Assembly: GCA_020721655.1 (NCBI GenBank)
Contig: DYMG01000019.1
Location: 1 to 32,773, forward strand
Origin: Paludibacter propionicigenes
GTDB taxonomy: Bacteria; Bacteroidota; Bacteroidia; Bacteroidales; JAFGXI01
Length of the DNA: 32,773 bases
Direction: 5' to 3'
Below the pieces are notes generated by a model. It saw only the letters and a list, made by a program, of their open reading frames with translations, did not search any database and was not told where the DNA came from. Each line of letters opens with the position of its first letter. Position 1 is the first letter of the stretch. Positions 16,156 to 27,342 of this stretch are shown here, one piece after another. Made by a program: the position numbers and the translations under genes.

Positions 16156-17088
16156 TTAACCCACCTTATTTCCTTTTCCTATTCTAGTTCTTCTTTTGTT
16201 TTTATTTATTGTTAAACCAGGAACTAAATATCTTAGCATTATTTCGTGATTTCCGTATTCGTTTACAAAAGTTTTGGTTGAGTATGAATATCCAAAAGAA
16301 TATAAAACTGTAAAATTATTTAATACTTCTGCACCAAGATTTATGCCTATATCGCCACCTGTTTTAATCAAAAGTCCAACAATATATTTATATTCGAGTT
16401 TAAAGTTTAAGTTTAAATCTAATTCAATAGGGCTACCTTTTGTGAAACGCAAAACACCTTCTGGCTCAAACATTTTTCTTTCGTCGAAATTTAATCTATA
16501 TGTTGCTCCTCCTATTAAATAATAGTGATTTTGTATTTGATTTACACCTTTTTTTCTTGCTATTATGTTTGTTGCCGAAAAACCTACATATTTTTTTACA
16601 CTATAGTAAAATATACCAAAGCCCACATTTGGTGTTAGTACAGTTTTTTTATCTACTATATAAGAGGCATCGTTAGGGTTTGTCAGCTTTATGCTAGCTA
16701 AATTATTAGATAATATGTTTATACCAGGTTTTAATCCAAAAACTATTTTATGCCTCGATTTTAATTTAATTTGATATGAAAAATTTCCGTGTATTTTATA
16801 ATTATTTATATACCCTATTTTATCACTAATTAACGATACCCCATAAGCTATAGATTTAAACATAGTTTTTGAGTTATAGCTTACTAAATCTGTGGTTGGT
16901 GCTCCATCAAACCCAATCCATTGCGAGCGATGCTGAAATATATAAGATTGCCTATCGTGTAATGGTTTATAAGCAGGATTTAATAATGACAGATTTTCTA
17001 ATTTGTACGACATTAAATAATCTTGTTGACTATAAATAGCCTTAGTTAGAAACAATAATATTAGTATAATTGTAAAATTAATCTTCAT
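16156..17088 (-). CDS. PorP/SprF family type IX secretion membrane protein
   Basis: 310 residues with a signal peptide (about 1-20, cut near IYSQ|QD). The N-terminal block YLMSYKLENLSLLNPAY...QSYIFQHRSQWIGFDGAPTT is the PorP/SprF signature, and the rest shows alternating strands of a small outer-membrane beta-barrel. Family members work with the type IX secretion machinery and are often encoded beside a surface protein with a type-B C-terminal domain, which they help anchor or export. That arrangement is seen here: the gene starts 6 bases after the stop of such a protein. Confidence 0.88.
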   Translation of the reverse strand: MKINFTIILILLFLTKAIYSQQDYLMSYKLENLSLLNPAYKPLHDRQSYIFQHRSQWIGFDGAPTTDLVSYNSKTMFKSIAYGVSLISDKIGYINNYKIHGNFSYQIKLKSRHKIVFGLKPGINILSNNLASIKLTNPNDASYIVDKKTVLTPNVGFGIFYYSVKKYVGFSATNIIARKKGVNQIQNHYYLIGGATYRLNFDERKMFEPEGVLRFTKGSPIELDLNLNFKLEYKYIVGLLIKTGGDIGINLGAEVLNNFTVLYSFGYSYSTKTFVNEYGNHEIMLRYLVPGLTINKNKRRTRIGKGNKVG

Positions 17089-17094
17089 AATCTA

Positions 17095-18606
17095 TTATCT
17101 TTTTAAATAAACAGAACCTTTAATAATCTGATTGTCAGAATCATTAAGTTCTAAAATGTAGAAATATGTTCCTTCTGGTAAATCTTCGCCTATTGAGATT
17201 CCGAAAAAGTTTGTTCCTCGCCAATTATTAACATAAGGTTTTGCAGAAAAAACTTTGTGTCCCCATCGGTTAAATATTTTAATTTCGTTTGTTTCAAACA
17301 TTTCAATATTTTTAATTTCAAAATTATCGTTAATGCCGTCTTTATTAGGTGAAAAACCTTCAGGAATATCTATAACAATCTTTTTTTCTATTACAGTAAC
17401 TGTTACGCTATCTTTAACAATGCAACCATTTGCATATACTGATACCGAGTAAGTTGTTGTTTGTGTAGGACTTGCTGTTGGATTTATACAGTTTGTGCAA
17501 GAAATTGTAGTATCTGTTGTTGTCCAATTACAAGGACCTAAATCGTATATATTTAGTTGAATTGAATTACCTTCTTCTATTGTTTGTGGTGTTGATGTTA
17601 AATTTATGTTTGGCAGTTCGGTTACATTTAAATTTAAGGTTACAACACTGTCGCAACCATTTATTAATGAAGTTGTTGTGTATTCATACTGACCTTGCGT
17701 ATTAAGTGCTTCACCATTAAAATAATAGGTTTCTCCTTCGCAAATTGTTTTGTTTACTGTACTATAACTTTTAGCTTTAACAACTAAATATGTTCTTTTT
17801 TGAATATTACAACCGTTTGCCGAAACATAATTATCTATATACATTCCACTTTCTGTTTGCCACTGTCCGTCTAAAAAAACGCTTTCTCCTTCACAAATTG
17901 AAATATGGTCGAAAATTGAGCTTGTTTCCACATATAAATATGTGTAAACTATTGTATCGCATTGATTTGCGACAACTATAGTATCGGTATAATCGCCAAA
18001 TTGAGTTTGCCAAGCGTTTTGTAAAAAAGCACTATCTCCTTCGCATATTACAATTGTATCGTTTTTTGTAATATTATACTGTGTAATAGTTAGTTTATAA
18101 ATACTGTCGCAACCAGAAACGGAAACAAGAGAATCGTAATAAGTTCCTGCGTTAGAATAATCATTTCCTCGCCAAGTATAAGTTCCGCCCATACAAATTT
18201 CGGTTGATGTTTCTTCTAAAAATGGCTCTCGCACCCATAAATATGCGGTGTTTGAATAATCGTCAACTCCTCCAATTGTATATTTGCATCTAATTTTTAA
18301 GCCATCGTAACTCATATCAATAAAAGAAATCCCTAAATTTTGCGTATTTACGCCCGAAAAATTAATATCATTTACTAAATCAACAAAACCGCTACCATTG
18401 TCGGCTTGCCACTGATAAACTGTTGAAATATCGTTTACTTCGTAATGAAATTCGGTGTATGCATTGCCATCTATGCAATAATATTGGTCTGTTAAGACAT
18501 ATTTTGGGTGCTTATTGTTGCTGTGTTCTATTGTTTTAGATAACACATTATTATTAACTAAAATTATACTTAATGCGGCAAATAGAAGGATAAATTTAAT
18601 TCTCAT
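17095..18606 (-). CDS. Type IX secretion substrate with type-B (gliding-motility-associated) C-terminal domain
   Basis: 503 residues. Signal peptide about 1-23; an Ig-like region about 40-125; four tandem Cys repeats of about 50 residues (134-330) each opening with IC[M/E]G (137, 187, 237, 288) and closing with a [G/Q]C[D/N] block; a PKD/Ig-like stretch about 331-405; and the C-terminal sorting domain about 412-503 with IPEGFSPNKDGINDNFEI, IFNRWGHKVF, NWRGT and LPEGTYFYILEL. The C-terminus directs export through the type IX system and surface attachment. The repeats suggest an adhesin or structural role (inferred). It is co-transcribed with the downstream PorP/SprF gene. Confidence 0.9.
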   Translation of the reverse strand: MRIKFILLFAALSIILVNNNVLSKTIEHSNNKHPKYVLTDQYYCIDGNAYTEFHYEVNDISTVYQWQADNGSGFVDLVNDINFSGVNTQNLGISFIDMSYDGLKIRCKYTIGGVDDYSNTAYLWVREPFLEETSTEICMGGTYTWRGNDYSNAGTYYDSLVSVSGCDSIYKLTITQYNITKNDTIVICEGDSAFLQNAWQTQFGDYTDTIVVANQCDTIVYTYLYVETSSIFDHISICEGESVFLDGQWQTESGMYIDNYVSANGCNIQKRTYLVVKAKSYSTVNKTICEGETYYFNGEALNTQGQYEYTTTSLINGCDSVVTLNLNVTELPNINLTSTPQTIEEGNSIQLNIYDLGPCNWTTTDTTISCTNCINPTASPTQTTTYSVSVYANGCIVKDSVTVTVIEKKIVIDIPEGFSPNKDGINDNFEIKNIEMFETNEIKIFNRWGHKVFSAKPYVNNWRGTNFFGISIGEDLPEGTYFYILELNDSDNQIIKGSVYLKR

Positions 18607-18650
18607 ACAAAAAATTTTAGTAAAATATTTTTCACTAATTAATATTGTTC

Positions 18651-18658
18651 CAAAGATA
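18651..18658 (-). promoter_or_regulatory. -7 promoter element of the type IX substrate operon
   Basis: TATCTTTG on the minus strand, 44 bases before the ATG. Confidence 0.6.
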
Positions 18659-18730
18659 ATGTATTTTTTTGATATGAATTAATCTACATAATTACGATTT
18701 TATTAACATTTATTTACCTTAAAATTAATT

Positions 18731-19711
18731 TTATGATATTAAAAGGTTGCAGCCTCTTATATCGCTATTATCGAACCGACCGAGAATTTTAAAACTTTGG
18801 TTTGTAATTTTTTTGCCAAGGTCTTTGGTTTCAATAAATGAGCACGAATATATGTTTGCTAAATCTATTATGTTTATGCCTCCTGTTTTGCTATTTTCAA
18901 GATAGCTGAAAGGGTCGTAAATGTCGCGAATTAGTATTTTTTGCCATTTTGGCGATTTATAAACGCCGTTCCCCAATGAGTATGATTGCGATAAAAGTTC
19001 GGTCATTCCGTATTCCGAGTGAATTTGTTTAGTACCTAATTTCGTTGTCAAAATTTTATACATTTCCTCTTTTGAAATTTCTTTTCTATGACCTTTCATT
19101 CCGCCTGTTTCAATAATTATGGCATTTTTCAATTTCAAATTAAACTTTTCGGCTAAATCTAAAAGTGCGTAACTAACTCCAAAAACAATGTATTTTTCAT
19201 TTTTGCTTTCTAAATTTTCGATAGTATTTTTTAAGTCGTTTAAATTATTTAAATAAAACCCGCTTTGCTTATTCTTACTGGCTTTTATTAAATAATCGAC
19301 CATATAAATTAGGCTAGACCCATTTCTTTCTAAGTAAGATGGAAGCAATCCTAAAACACAATATTTTGATGGATTTCCATAAAAATATTTGAATGTTTTT
19401 ATAAAACTTTTTTCGTATAATTTTGTATTGTAAACATAGTGTTTACTTGGCGTAAAACCTGTTGTACCACTGCTTGTAAATACAATTTGTTCTCTTTTAT
19501 TTGTAGAAACTACTTTGTAGTTTTTGAAAAGCTCTATTGGTAAAAATGGTATTTTTTCAATTGCATTAATTTTTTTGCAATCAATTTTTAGCAGTTTTAT
19601 ATAGTTGCTGTATATTTCATTATTTACAGCTTGAAAATTAAATATTTCCAAAGCCAAACTTTCAAATTGTTTGTTAGTTTTTATACTAAATATTTTATCT
19701 GTTTCAACCAA
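18731..19711 (-). CDS. LuxE-like acyl-protein synthetase (adenylate-forming family)
   Basis: 326 residues. VFTSSGTTGFTPSKHYVY (from 78) is the ATP-binding loop and HSEYGMTELLSQSYS (about 236-250) the adenylation motif of the LuxE/PaaK branch. The chain stops at LGRFDNSDIRGCNLLI, the usual end of the LuxE domain, without a carrier domain. LuxE activates a fatty acid as acyl-AMP and loads it on a protein for a LuxC reductase, but no luxC is near. In Bacteroidota such genes often occur in surface-polysaccharide clusters; here it starts 5 bases after ligA, so it is in the same transcription unit. The substrate is unknown. Confidence 0.82.
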   Translation of the reverse strand: MVETDKIFSIKTNKQFESLALEIFNFQAVNNEIYSNYIKLLKIDCKKINAIEKIPFLPIELFKNYKVVSTNKREQIVFTSSGTTGFTPSKHYVYNTKLYEKSFIKTFKYFYGNPSKYCVLGLLPSYLERNGSSLIYMVDYLIKASKNKQSGFYLNNLNDLKNTIENLESKNEKYIVFGVSYALLDLAEKFNLKLKNAIIIETGGMKGHRKEISKEEMYKILTTKLGTKQIHSEYGMTELLSQSYSLGNGVYKSPKWQKILIRDIYDPFSYLENSKTGGINIIDLANIYSCSFIETKDLGKKITNQSFKILGRFDNSDIRGCNLLIS

Positions 19712-19716
19712 TATTA

Positions 19717-21756
<2,040 letters not shown>

Positions 21757-21868
21757 TCAAATATTTTGTAACATAAAACCCATAAAGAGAAAAAAATTCA
21801 AAAAAAACTTGAAATTAGGCAACACATTAAAAGAAATAACTTATTTTTACTCTAAAACAAAATTTAAT

Positions 21869-23098
21869 ATGTCTAACACAATTGCAAATAGGCTAAAGCT
21901 TACCAACTTAAAATTAGAAACTATACTTAATGTTACCAACGCAATAAACGCAAATACATCGGTAAAAGAACTTCTAACTATTTTTAAAGACATTTTAATT
22001 AACGAGTTAAGTATTGGCAAAGTTTCAATATACCGATACAACGGTTCAGGCTGGAAAAGTATGTTAGATTACGGTGTTAAAAAAAGATTTTTGTTTGCAA
22101 CCGATTTTGTTTCTTTCGACAATAAATCAACACAAATAAAATCGACAATTGACATAGATAACACAAAACTTAAAAATTTCGACTTTATTATACCCGTTTA
22201 TCATAAGCAAACACCTTTAGCCTATGTTTTTATTGGCGATATTAATGAAGAAAAATTTGGAATGAGTCCATCTGTAAAACATTTAAATTTCATTCAAACT
22301 TTAGCAAATATTTTAATGGTAGCCATTGAAAACAAACGATTGTTTCGAGAATCGTTACAACAACTTACCATAAAAAAAGAAATGGAATTAGCCACAAAAA
22401 TGCAAAAAATGCTAATTCCTAAAAATGAAGATTTACCTAACAACAACTTAGTTAAAATGTGGGCTTATTACGAACCATACTTCAATGTAGGTGGCGATTA
22501 TTACGATTACATTAAATTAGATGCAAATAGTTTTGCTTTTTGTATTGCCGATATTTCGGGAAAAGGTACATCGGCGGCTATTTTAATGTCGAACTTTCAA
22601 GCAAATTTAAGAGCCTTAATAAGCCCTGAAATACCTCTTATAGAACTTATTACAAGACTTAACGATCGCATAATTGATTTAACCAATAACGATAAATTTA
22701 TAACATTTTTTATTGCAAAATATAACACAAAAACTAAAATATTAGACTATTTAAATTGTGGTCATATTCCACCAATTATATACCAAAAAAACACAAATAC
22801 TTTCGATTTACTTAGAAAAGGGACAATTGGCATAGGAATGTTAAAAAAAATACCCAAAATAACACTCGGAACAAGAATATTAGACACAAATACCCGAATT
22901 ATTTGTTTTACTGACGGAATTACCGAAACAGAAAACTATAAACTAAAAGAATTTGGCACAAAACCAATAGAACTTGAGCTTCAAAAAAAGCAACCTTTAA
23001 GTAATACAATAACAAACATTGTAGAAAAATTAAAAAAGTTTAGTGGTAAAGACGCCCTTTTTGATGACGTAACATTGCTTGGTGTTGATTTAGAATAA
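21869..23098 (+). CDS. GAF domain - SpoIIE/RsbU-type serine phosphatase
   Basis: 409 residues from ATG 21869. A TTG 20 codons upstream keeps the frame open but adds no conserved sequence. A GAF-like sensor (about 10-155) is followed by a linker helix (about 158-187, KKEMELATKMQKMLIP) and a PP2C/SpoIIE domain with the metal-binding GGDYYDY (208-214), IADISGKGTSAA (226-237), LNCGHIPP, CFTDGITETEN and LFDDVTLL. RsbU-type phosphatases dephosphorylate anti-sigma antagonists in partner-switching pathways. No antagonist or HATPase kinase is adjacent. The input is presumably a small ligand or signal bound by the GAF domain. It is predicted cytoplasmic. Confidence 0.88.
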   Translation: MSNTIANRLKLTNLKLETILNVTNAINANTSVKELLTIFKDILINELSIGKVSIYRYNGSGWKSMLDYGVKKRFLFATDFVSFDNKSTQIKSTIDIDNTKLKNFDFIIPVYHKQTPLAYVFIGDINEEKFGMSPSVKHLNFIQTLANILMVAIENKRLFRESLQQLTIKKEMELATKMQKMLIPKNEDLPNNNLVKMWAYYEPYFNVGGDYYDYIKLDANSFAFCIADISGKGTSAAILMSNFQANLRALISPEIPLIELITRLNDRIIDLTNNDKFITFFIAKYNTKTKILDYLNCGHIPPIIYQKNTNTFDLLRKGTIGIGMLKKIPKITLGTRILDTNTRIICFTDGITETENYKLKEFGTKPIELELQKKQPLSNTITNIVEKLKKFSGKDALFDDVTLLGVDLE

Positions 23099-23099
23099 T

Positions 23100-23170
23100 A
23101 CCGATTTTACTTTCAATATAGTCCAATTTCAACTTCGTCTTATTGTACTATTTTCAAGTATTATCGGCAT
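23100..23170. repeat. Interspersed palindromic repeat, copy B
   Basis: 71 bp homologous to 59-130. ATACCGAT (23098-23105) and ATCGGCAT (23163-23170) form imperfect terminal inverted repeats, and the inner ATAGTCCAAT/ATTGTACTAT pairing has one mismatch. It begins directly at the stop codon of the phosphatase gene, so it may supply its transcription stop. Confidence 0.6.
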
Positions 23171-23296
23171 TAACAATTGTAAATTTATAAAATAGTTTAG
23201 CCTTACGAACAAGTGAGGAATACTGTATTTTATAAATACAATTGGTTTAAAATAAAAATTAACTCCAAAAAATGGAAAATCATATTTAAAAAACTG

Positions 23297-23304
23297 TATT
23301 TTTG
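23297..23304 (+). promoter_or_regulatory. -7 promoter element of the secreted phosphatase-fold gene
   Basis: TATTTTTG, 17 bases before the ATG at 23322. Confidence 0.5.
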
Positions 23305-23321
23305 TTAAAAAAAAAACAGAA

Positions 23322-24371
23322 ATGAAACCGACATTTTTTTTCCTATTACTATTTGTATTAAGCATACAAAACAATATTTTTTCACAAGAAAAAAAAGACT
23401 ACAAGCTAATAACAATAGCTTTTTACAACCTCGAAAATCTTTTCGACACAATTATTGACCCCGATACAAACAGAATTTTACAAGACGAATTTACACCAAA
23501 CGGCGTTAACAAATGGAACACCGAAAAATACAATATAAAATTAGGCAATATGTCTAAAGTAATTTCCGAATTAGGCGTAGATGTTGCAAAAACACCTCCT
23601 ACTATTTTAGGTATTAGCGAAATAGAAAACAAAAAAGTTGTAGAAGATTTAACAAACCATACAAACCTAAAAAAATACAATTACGGCATAGTTCATTACG
23701 AATCGCCCGACAAGCGTGGCGTAGATGTAGGGCTTTTATACAGAAAAGAATTCGTTAAAATAAAAAACTCAAAATCGTATAGTTTAATAATTCCTAACGA
23801 CCTAAAATTTAAAACAAGAGCACAATTATTTGTTGAAGCCGAAATAGACGGTGAAACAATGTATTTTATTGTAAACCACTGGCCCTCACGCAGAGGTGGC
23901 GAAAAACGAAGTGCTCCTTTTAGAGAAGCAGCAGCAAAACTTTCTCGCTCAATTGCCGACTCTGTTTTAGCAATAAACCCAAAAGCAAAAATTATTATGA
24001 TGGGCGATTTAAACGACCAACCAACCGACCCTAGCGTAAAAAAAATATTTAAAACCTCTGGCGACAGCAAAAATATGAAACCCGGAGAATTCTATAATAC
24101 AATGGAAAATTTCTTCAAAAATGGCATAGGAACAGGTGCTTGGAGAGATACTTGGAGCCTTTTCGACCAATTAATAATATCGCCTGCTTTTATTTCAGAA
24201 AACAAAACAACTTGGGCATTTTACCAAGCTCACATTTTTAACAAACCTTATTTAATTCAGCAAACAGGCAATTTCAAAGGCTATCCATACAGAACATTTG
24301 TTGGAAACAATTTTATGGGCGGTTTTTCTGACCACTTCCCTGTTTATCTATTTTTAATAAAAGAAAAATAA
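23322..24371 (+). CDS. Secreted endonuclease/exonuclease/phosphatase-family protein
   Basis: 349 residues with a signal peptide (about 1-21, cut near IFS|Q). The endonuclease/exonuclease/phosphatase fold is shown by AFYNLENLFD (Asn metal/phosphate contact), ISEIENKKVVEDL (catalytic Glu), VNHWPSRRGG (His), IMMGDLNDQPTD (the GDxN motif) and FSDHFPVYLFL (C-terminal SDH). Bacteroidota secrete many such proteins with suspected nuclease or phosphodiesterase function; the substrate cannot be told from the sequence. Only 15 bases separate it from the ROK kinase gene, so they are probably co-transcribed. Confidence 0.86.
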   Translation: MKPTFFFLLLFVLSIQNNIFSQEKKDYKLITIAFYNLENLFDTIIDPDTNRILQDEFTPNGVNKWNTEKYNIKLGNMSKVISELGVDVAKTPPTILGISEIENKKVVEDLTNHTNLKKYNYGIVHYESPDKRGVDVGLLYRKEFVKIKNSKSYSLIIPNDLKFKTRAQLFVEAEIDGETMYFIVNHWPSRRGGEKRSAPFREAAAKLSRSIADSVLAINPKAKIIMMGDLNDQPTDPSVKKIFKTSGDSKNMKPGEFYNTMENFFKNGIGTGAWRDTWSLFDQLIISPAFISENKTTWAFYQAHIFNKPYLIQQTGNFKGYPYRTFVGNNFMGGFSDHFPVYLFLIKEK

Positions 24372-24386
24372 CAATCGCCAATTTAA

Positions 24387-25328
24387 ATGTTAGAAGAAAT
24401 ATCAATAGGATTAGATATTGGAGGCACAAATATAGAACTTGCTTGGATTAAAAAAGACGCCACAATACTAAGAAAGTTAAATTTTAAAACTAACATATTT
24501 AATACCGCTAAAATATTTGTAGACCAAATTGGCGATATAATATTAACTGAAAACAAAAACTTTTCGGAATACAAAATATTAGGATTAGGAATTGGTGCCC
24601 CAAACGGCAATTTTTACACAGGAACAATAGAAAATGCTGCCAACCTAACATGGAAAGGCATTATTCCTCTTCAAAAAATGTTTGCCGAAAAACTAAACAT
24701 AACCGTAAAACTAACCAACGACGCAAATGCCGCAGCTTATGCCGAAATGATTTATGGCGATGCCCAAAAAATGAAAAATTTTGCGGTTATAACATTAGGA
24801 ACTGGCTTAGGCTCTGGAATTGTTGTAAACGGAGCAATGCTATACGGAGCAACCGGTTTTGCAGGAGAATTTGGACACACAATTGCCGTAAACAAAGGTA
24901 GATTATGCGGTTGTGGAAAAAAAGGTTGCTTAGAAACATACGCATCTGCAACAGGAATTGTAAAAACAATTTCCGATATGCTGTTACATTCTACAGAAAC
25001 CTCATCGTTACGAGGATTCAATAAAATATCATCAAAAACCATTTTTTTTGCTGCACAAAATAACGATACTATTGCTCTACAAGCACTAGAATTTACCGGC
25101 GAAATTTTAGGCAAAAGCTTAGCCGATTTTATAGCTCTATTTAGCCCCGAAGCAATTTTTATTACCGGAGGATTAGCAAAAGCCCATACATTTTTAATTC
25201 CTGCTATAGAAAAATCAATGAATAATAATTTATTAGAAATATTTAAAGGAACTGTAAAAATACTACCATCAAAATTAATTCATAAAAATGCAGGATTGCT
25301 TGGAGCTGCTGCCCTTGTTCTAAATTAG
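24387..25328 (+). CDS. ROK family sugar kinase (glucokinase-like)
   Basis: 313 residues. DIGGTN (10-15) is the phosphate-binding loop, NDANAA (111-116) holds the catalytic Asp112, and TLGTGLGSGIVVNG is the adenosine/phosphate motif. GEFGH (160-164) with the CGCGKKGC block supplies the zinc site H164/C174/C176/C181. It lacks an N-terminal HTH, so it is a kinase and not a ROK repressor. Glucose or N-acetylhexosamine phosphorylation is likely; the exact sugar is not determined. It lies downstream of the secreted phosphatase-fold gene in the same unit. Confidence 0.9.
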   Translation: MLEEISIGLDIGGTNIELAWIKKDATILRKLNFKTNIFNTAKIFVDQIGDIILTENKNFSEYKILGLGIGAPNGNFYTGTIENAANLTWKGIIPLQKMFAEKLNITVKLTNDANAAAYAEMIYGDAQKMKNFAVITLGTGLGSGIVVNGAMLYGATGFAGEFGHTIAVNKGRLCGCGKKGCLETYASATGIVKTISDMLLHSTETSSLRGFNKISSKTIFFAAQNNDTIALQALEFTGEILGKSLADFIALFSPEAIFITGGLAKAHTFLIPAIEKSMNNNLLEIFKGTVKILPSKLIHKNAGLLGAAALVLN

Positions 25329-25391
25329 CACCAAATTTTATTTCACAAAAAATCTAAAGAAAAAACCATTAAAAAAATTACAAATTAATAT

Positions 25392-25399
25392 TAACTTTG
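25392..25399 (+). promoter_or_regulatory. -7 promoter element of the purF-like/tsaD unit
   Basis: TAACTTTG, 25 bases before the ATG at 25425. Confidence 0.6.
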
Positions 25400-25424
25400 C
25401 ATTTTTATTCTAACAAATAAAGTA

Positions 25425-27326
25425 ATGAGCGACCAAATAAAACACGAATGTGGAATTGCCCTAATACGACTACTTAAACCCCTTGAATATTATCAAATTA
25501 AATACGGTTCGTGGATGTATGGCTTACAAAAGCTATACTTACTTATGGAAAAACAACATAACCGTGGACAAGATGGAGCTGGAGCCGTAAGCATTAAAAT
25601 AAATCAACAGCCCGGCAAAAAATACATCGATAGAGTTCGTTCAAATTTATCAACACCAATAAAAGATGTTTTCAATCAAATTTACGCCCCAATTGAAAAA
25701 ATAAAAACAACAAATCCCGATTTAATAAACGATATAAGTTGGGCAAAAGACAATCTACCTTTTGCAGGAGAACTATTTTTAGGACATCTTCGCTACGGAA
25801 CTTTTGGAAATCATAGCATAGAATACGTACATCCGGTTATGAGAGAAAACAACTGGAAAACTAGAAACTTAGTAGCTGCCGGAAACTTTAATCTAACAAA
25901 TGTTGACGAACTATTTAATGCACTAATAAACTTAGGACAACACCCTAAAGATTACACCGATACAGTAACAATTTTGGAAAATATGGGGCATTTTCTCGAC
26001 GAAGAAAATGAAGAACTTTTTGCCAAATTTAAAACAGAAGGCTTCTCAAAAAAAGATATTTCACCATTAATTGAAACAAATTTAAACATACAAAAAATAC
26101 TTCAACGCAGTTCAAAATACTGGGACGGAGGCTATGCAATTGCTGGCTTAGTTGGACACGGCGACGCATTTGTTGCCCGCGATCCTTGGGGAATACGTCC
26201 GGCATATTACTATAAAGATGACGAAATTGTTGTTGTAGCATCAGAACGACCTGTTATTCAAACAGTAATGAACGTTCAACTAAAAACCATTCAAGAAATA
26301 AAACCGGGTTACGCCTTAATAATTAAAAAAGATGGCTTTGTAAACGAAGAACTTATTCGCCAACCAGAAGCAAGAAAATCGTGCTCTTTCGAACGAATTT
26401 ATTTCTCTCGCGGAAGCGATGCCAATATATACAAAGAACGAAAAAAACTTGGCGAATTACTTGTTCCTCAAATTGTTAAAGCAATAGATAACGATTTAGA
26501 TAATACCGTTTTTTCATTTATACCCAACACCGCCGAAACCTCGTTCTACGGAATGGTTAACGGAATAGAATCGCACATAAACGGACAAATTGCCGAAAAA
26601 CTATTCAAAAACAAAGATACCCTCAATATAAACTCAATAAAAGAAATTTTACATACCAGAGTAAGAGTAGAAAAAATAGCAATTAAAGATGCTAAACTTA
26701 GAACATTTATTACCGAAGATAACCTTAGAGACGATTTTGTAGAGCACGTTTACGACGTTACATACGGAATAGTTAAAAACTACACCGATAATTTAGTTGT
26801 AATAGACGACAGCATTGTTAGAGGAACAACACTTAAAAAAAGCATTATTAGAATTTTAGACCGATTACACCCTAAAAAAATTGTAATAGTTTCTTCGGCA
26901 CCACAAATTCGTTATCCCGATTGCTACGGAATTGACATGGCTAAACTTGGCGATTTTATTGCTTTTAAAGCAACTATTGAACTTCTTAGAGAAACAGGAA
27001 AAGAGTCTATAATAAACGAAACATACAAAAAATGTAAAGCTCAACAACTTTATCCGAAAGAAAAAATAGTAAATTACGTAAAAGAAATTTACAAACCTTT
27101 TACAGCCGACGAAATATCGGCGAAAATTTCTAAAATGCTGAAAACAAACAATGTAAACGCTGAAGTTGAAATTATTTTTCAAACTATAGAAAATTTGCAC
27201 ACAGCCGTGCCAAACGATTTAGGAGATTGGTATTTTACCGGAAACTACCCAACACCCGGAGGCAACAAAGTTGTAAACAACTCATTTATAAATTTTATTG
27301 AAGGCAAAAATCAAAGGGCTTATTAA
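25425..27326 (+). CDS. PurF-type amidophosphoribosyltransferase, long form
   Basis: 633 residues against the usual 450-520 for PurF. The N-terminal Ntn glutaminase has its nucleophile at C9 (HECGIA) after an eight-residue leader, then HNRGQDGAGAV, GHLRYGTFG and RDPWGIRPAYY. The C-terminal phosphoribosyltransferase has the PRPP loop VVIDDSIVRGTT near 458-470. Extra sequence lies in the glutaminase half (about 60-110 and 185-225) and the C-terminus. Standard PurF makes phosphoribosylamine from PRPP and glutamine in purine synthesis. Bacteroidota encode such a long form, sometimes beside a standard purF, so this may be a paralogue with a different substrate. tsaD follows 16 bases later. Confidence 0.85.
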   Translation: MSDQIKHECGIALIRLLKPLEYYQIKYGSWMYGLQKLYLLMEKQHNRGQDGAGAVSIKINQQPGKKYIDRVRSNLSTPIKDVFNQIYAPIEKIKTTNPDLINDISWAKDNLPFAGELFLGHLRYGTFGNHSIEYVHPVMRENNWKTRNLVAAGNFNLTNVDELFNALINLGQHPKDYTDTVTILENMGHFLDEENEELFAKFKTEGFSKKDISPLIETNLNIQKILQRSSKYWDGGYAIAGLVGHGDAFVARDPWGIRPAYYYKDDEIVVVASERPVIQTVMNVQLKTIQEIKPGYALIIKKDGFVNEELIRQPEARKSCSFERIYFSRGSDANIYKERKKLGELLVPQIVKAIDNDLDNTVFSFIPNTAETSFYGMVNGIESHINGQIAEKLFKNKDTLNINSIKEILHTRVRVEKIAIKDAKLRTFITEDNLRDDFVEHVYDVTYGIVKNYTDNLVVIDDSIVRGTTLKKSIIRILDRLHPKKIVIVSSAPQIRYPDCYGIDMAKLGDFIAFKATIELLRETGKESIINETYKKCKAQQLYPKEKIVNYVKEIYKPFTADEISAKISKMLKTNNVNAEVEIIFQTIENLHTAVPNDLGDWYFTGNYPTPGGNKVVNNSFINFIEGKNQRAY

Positions 27327-27342
27327 ACTTTGTAAAACTTAA

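Noticed and set aside
21809-21868. TTG start 20 codons upstream of the GAF-SpoIIE gene
   Set aside because: The extra residues add no conserved sequence and a proper ATG exists at 21869.
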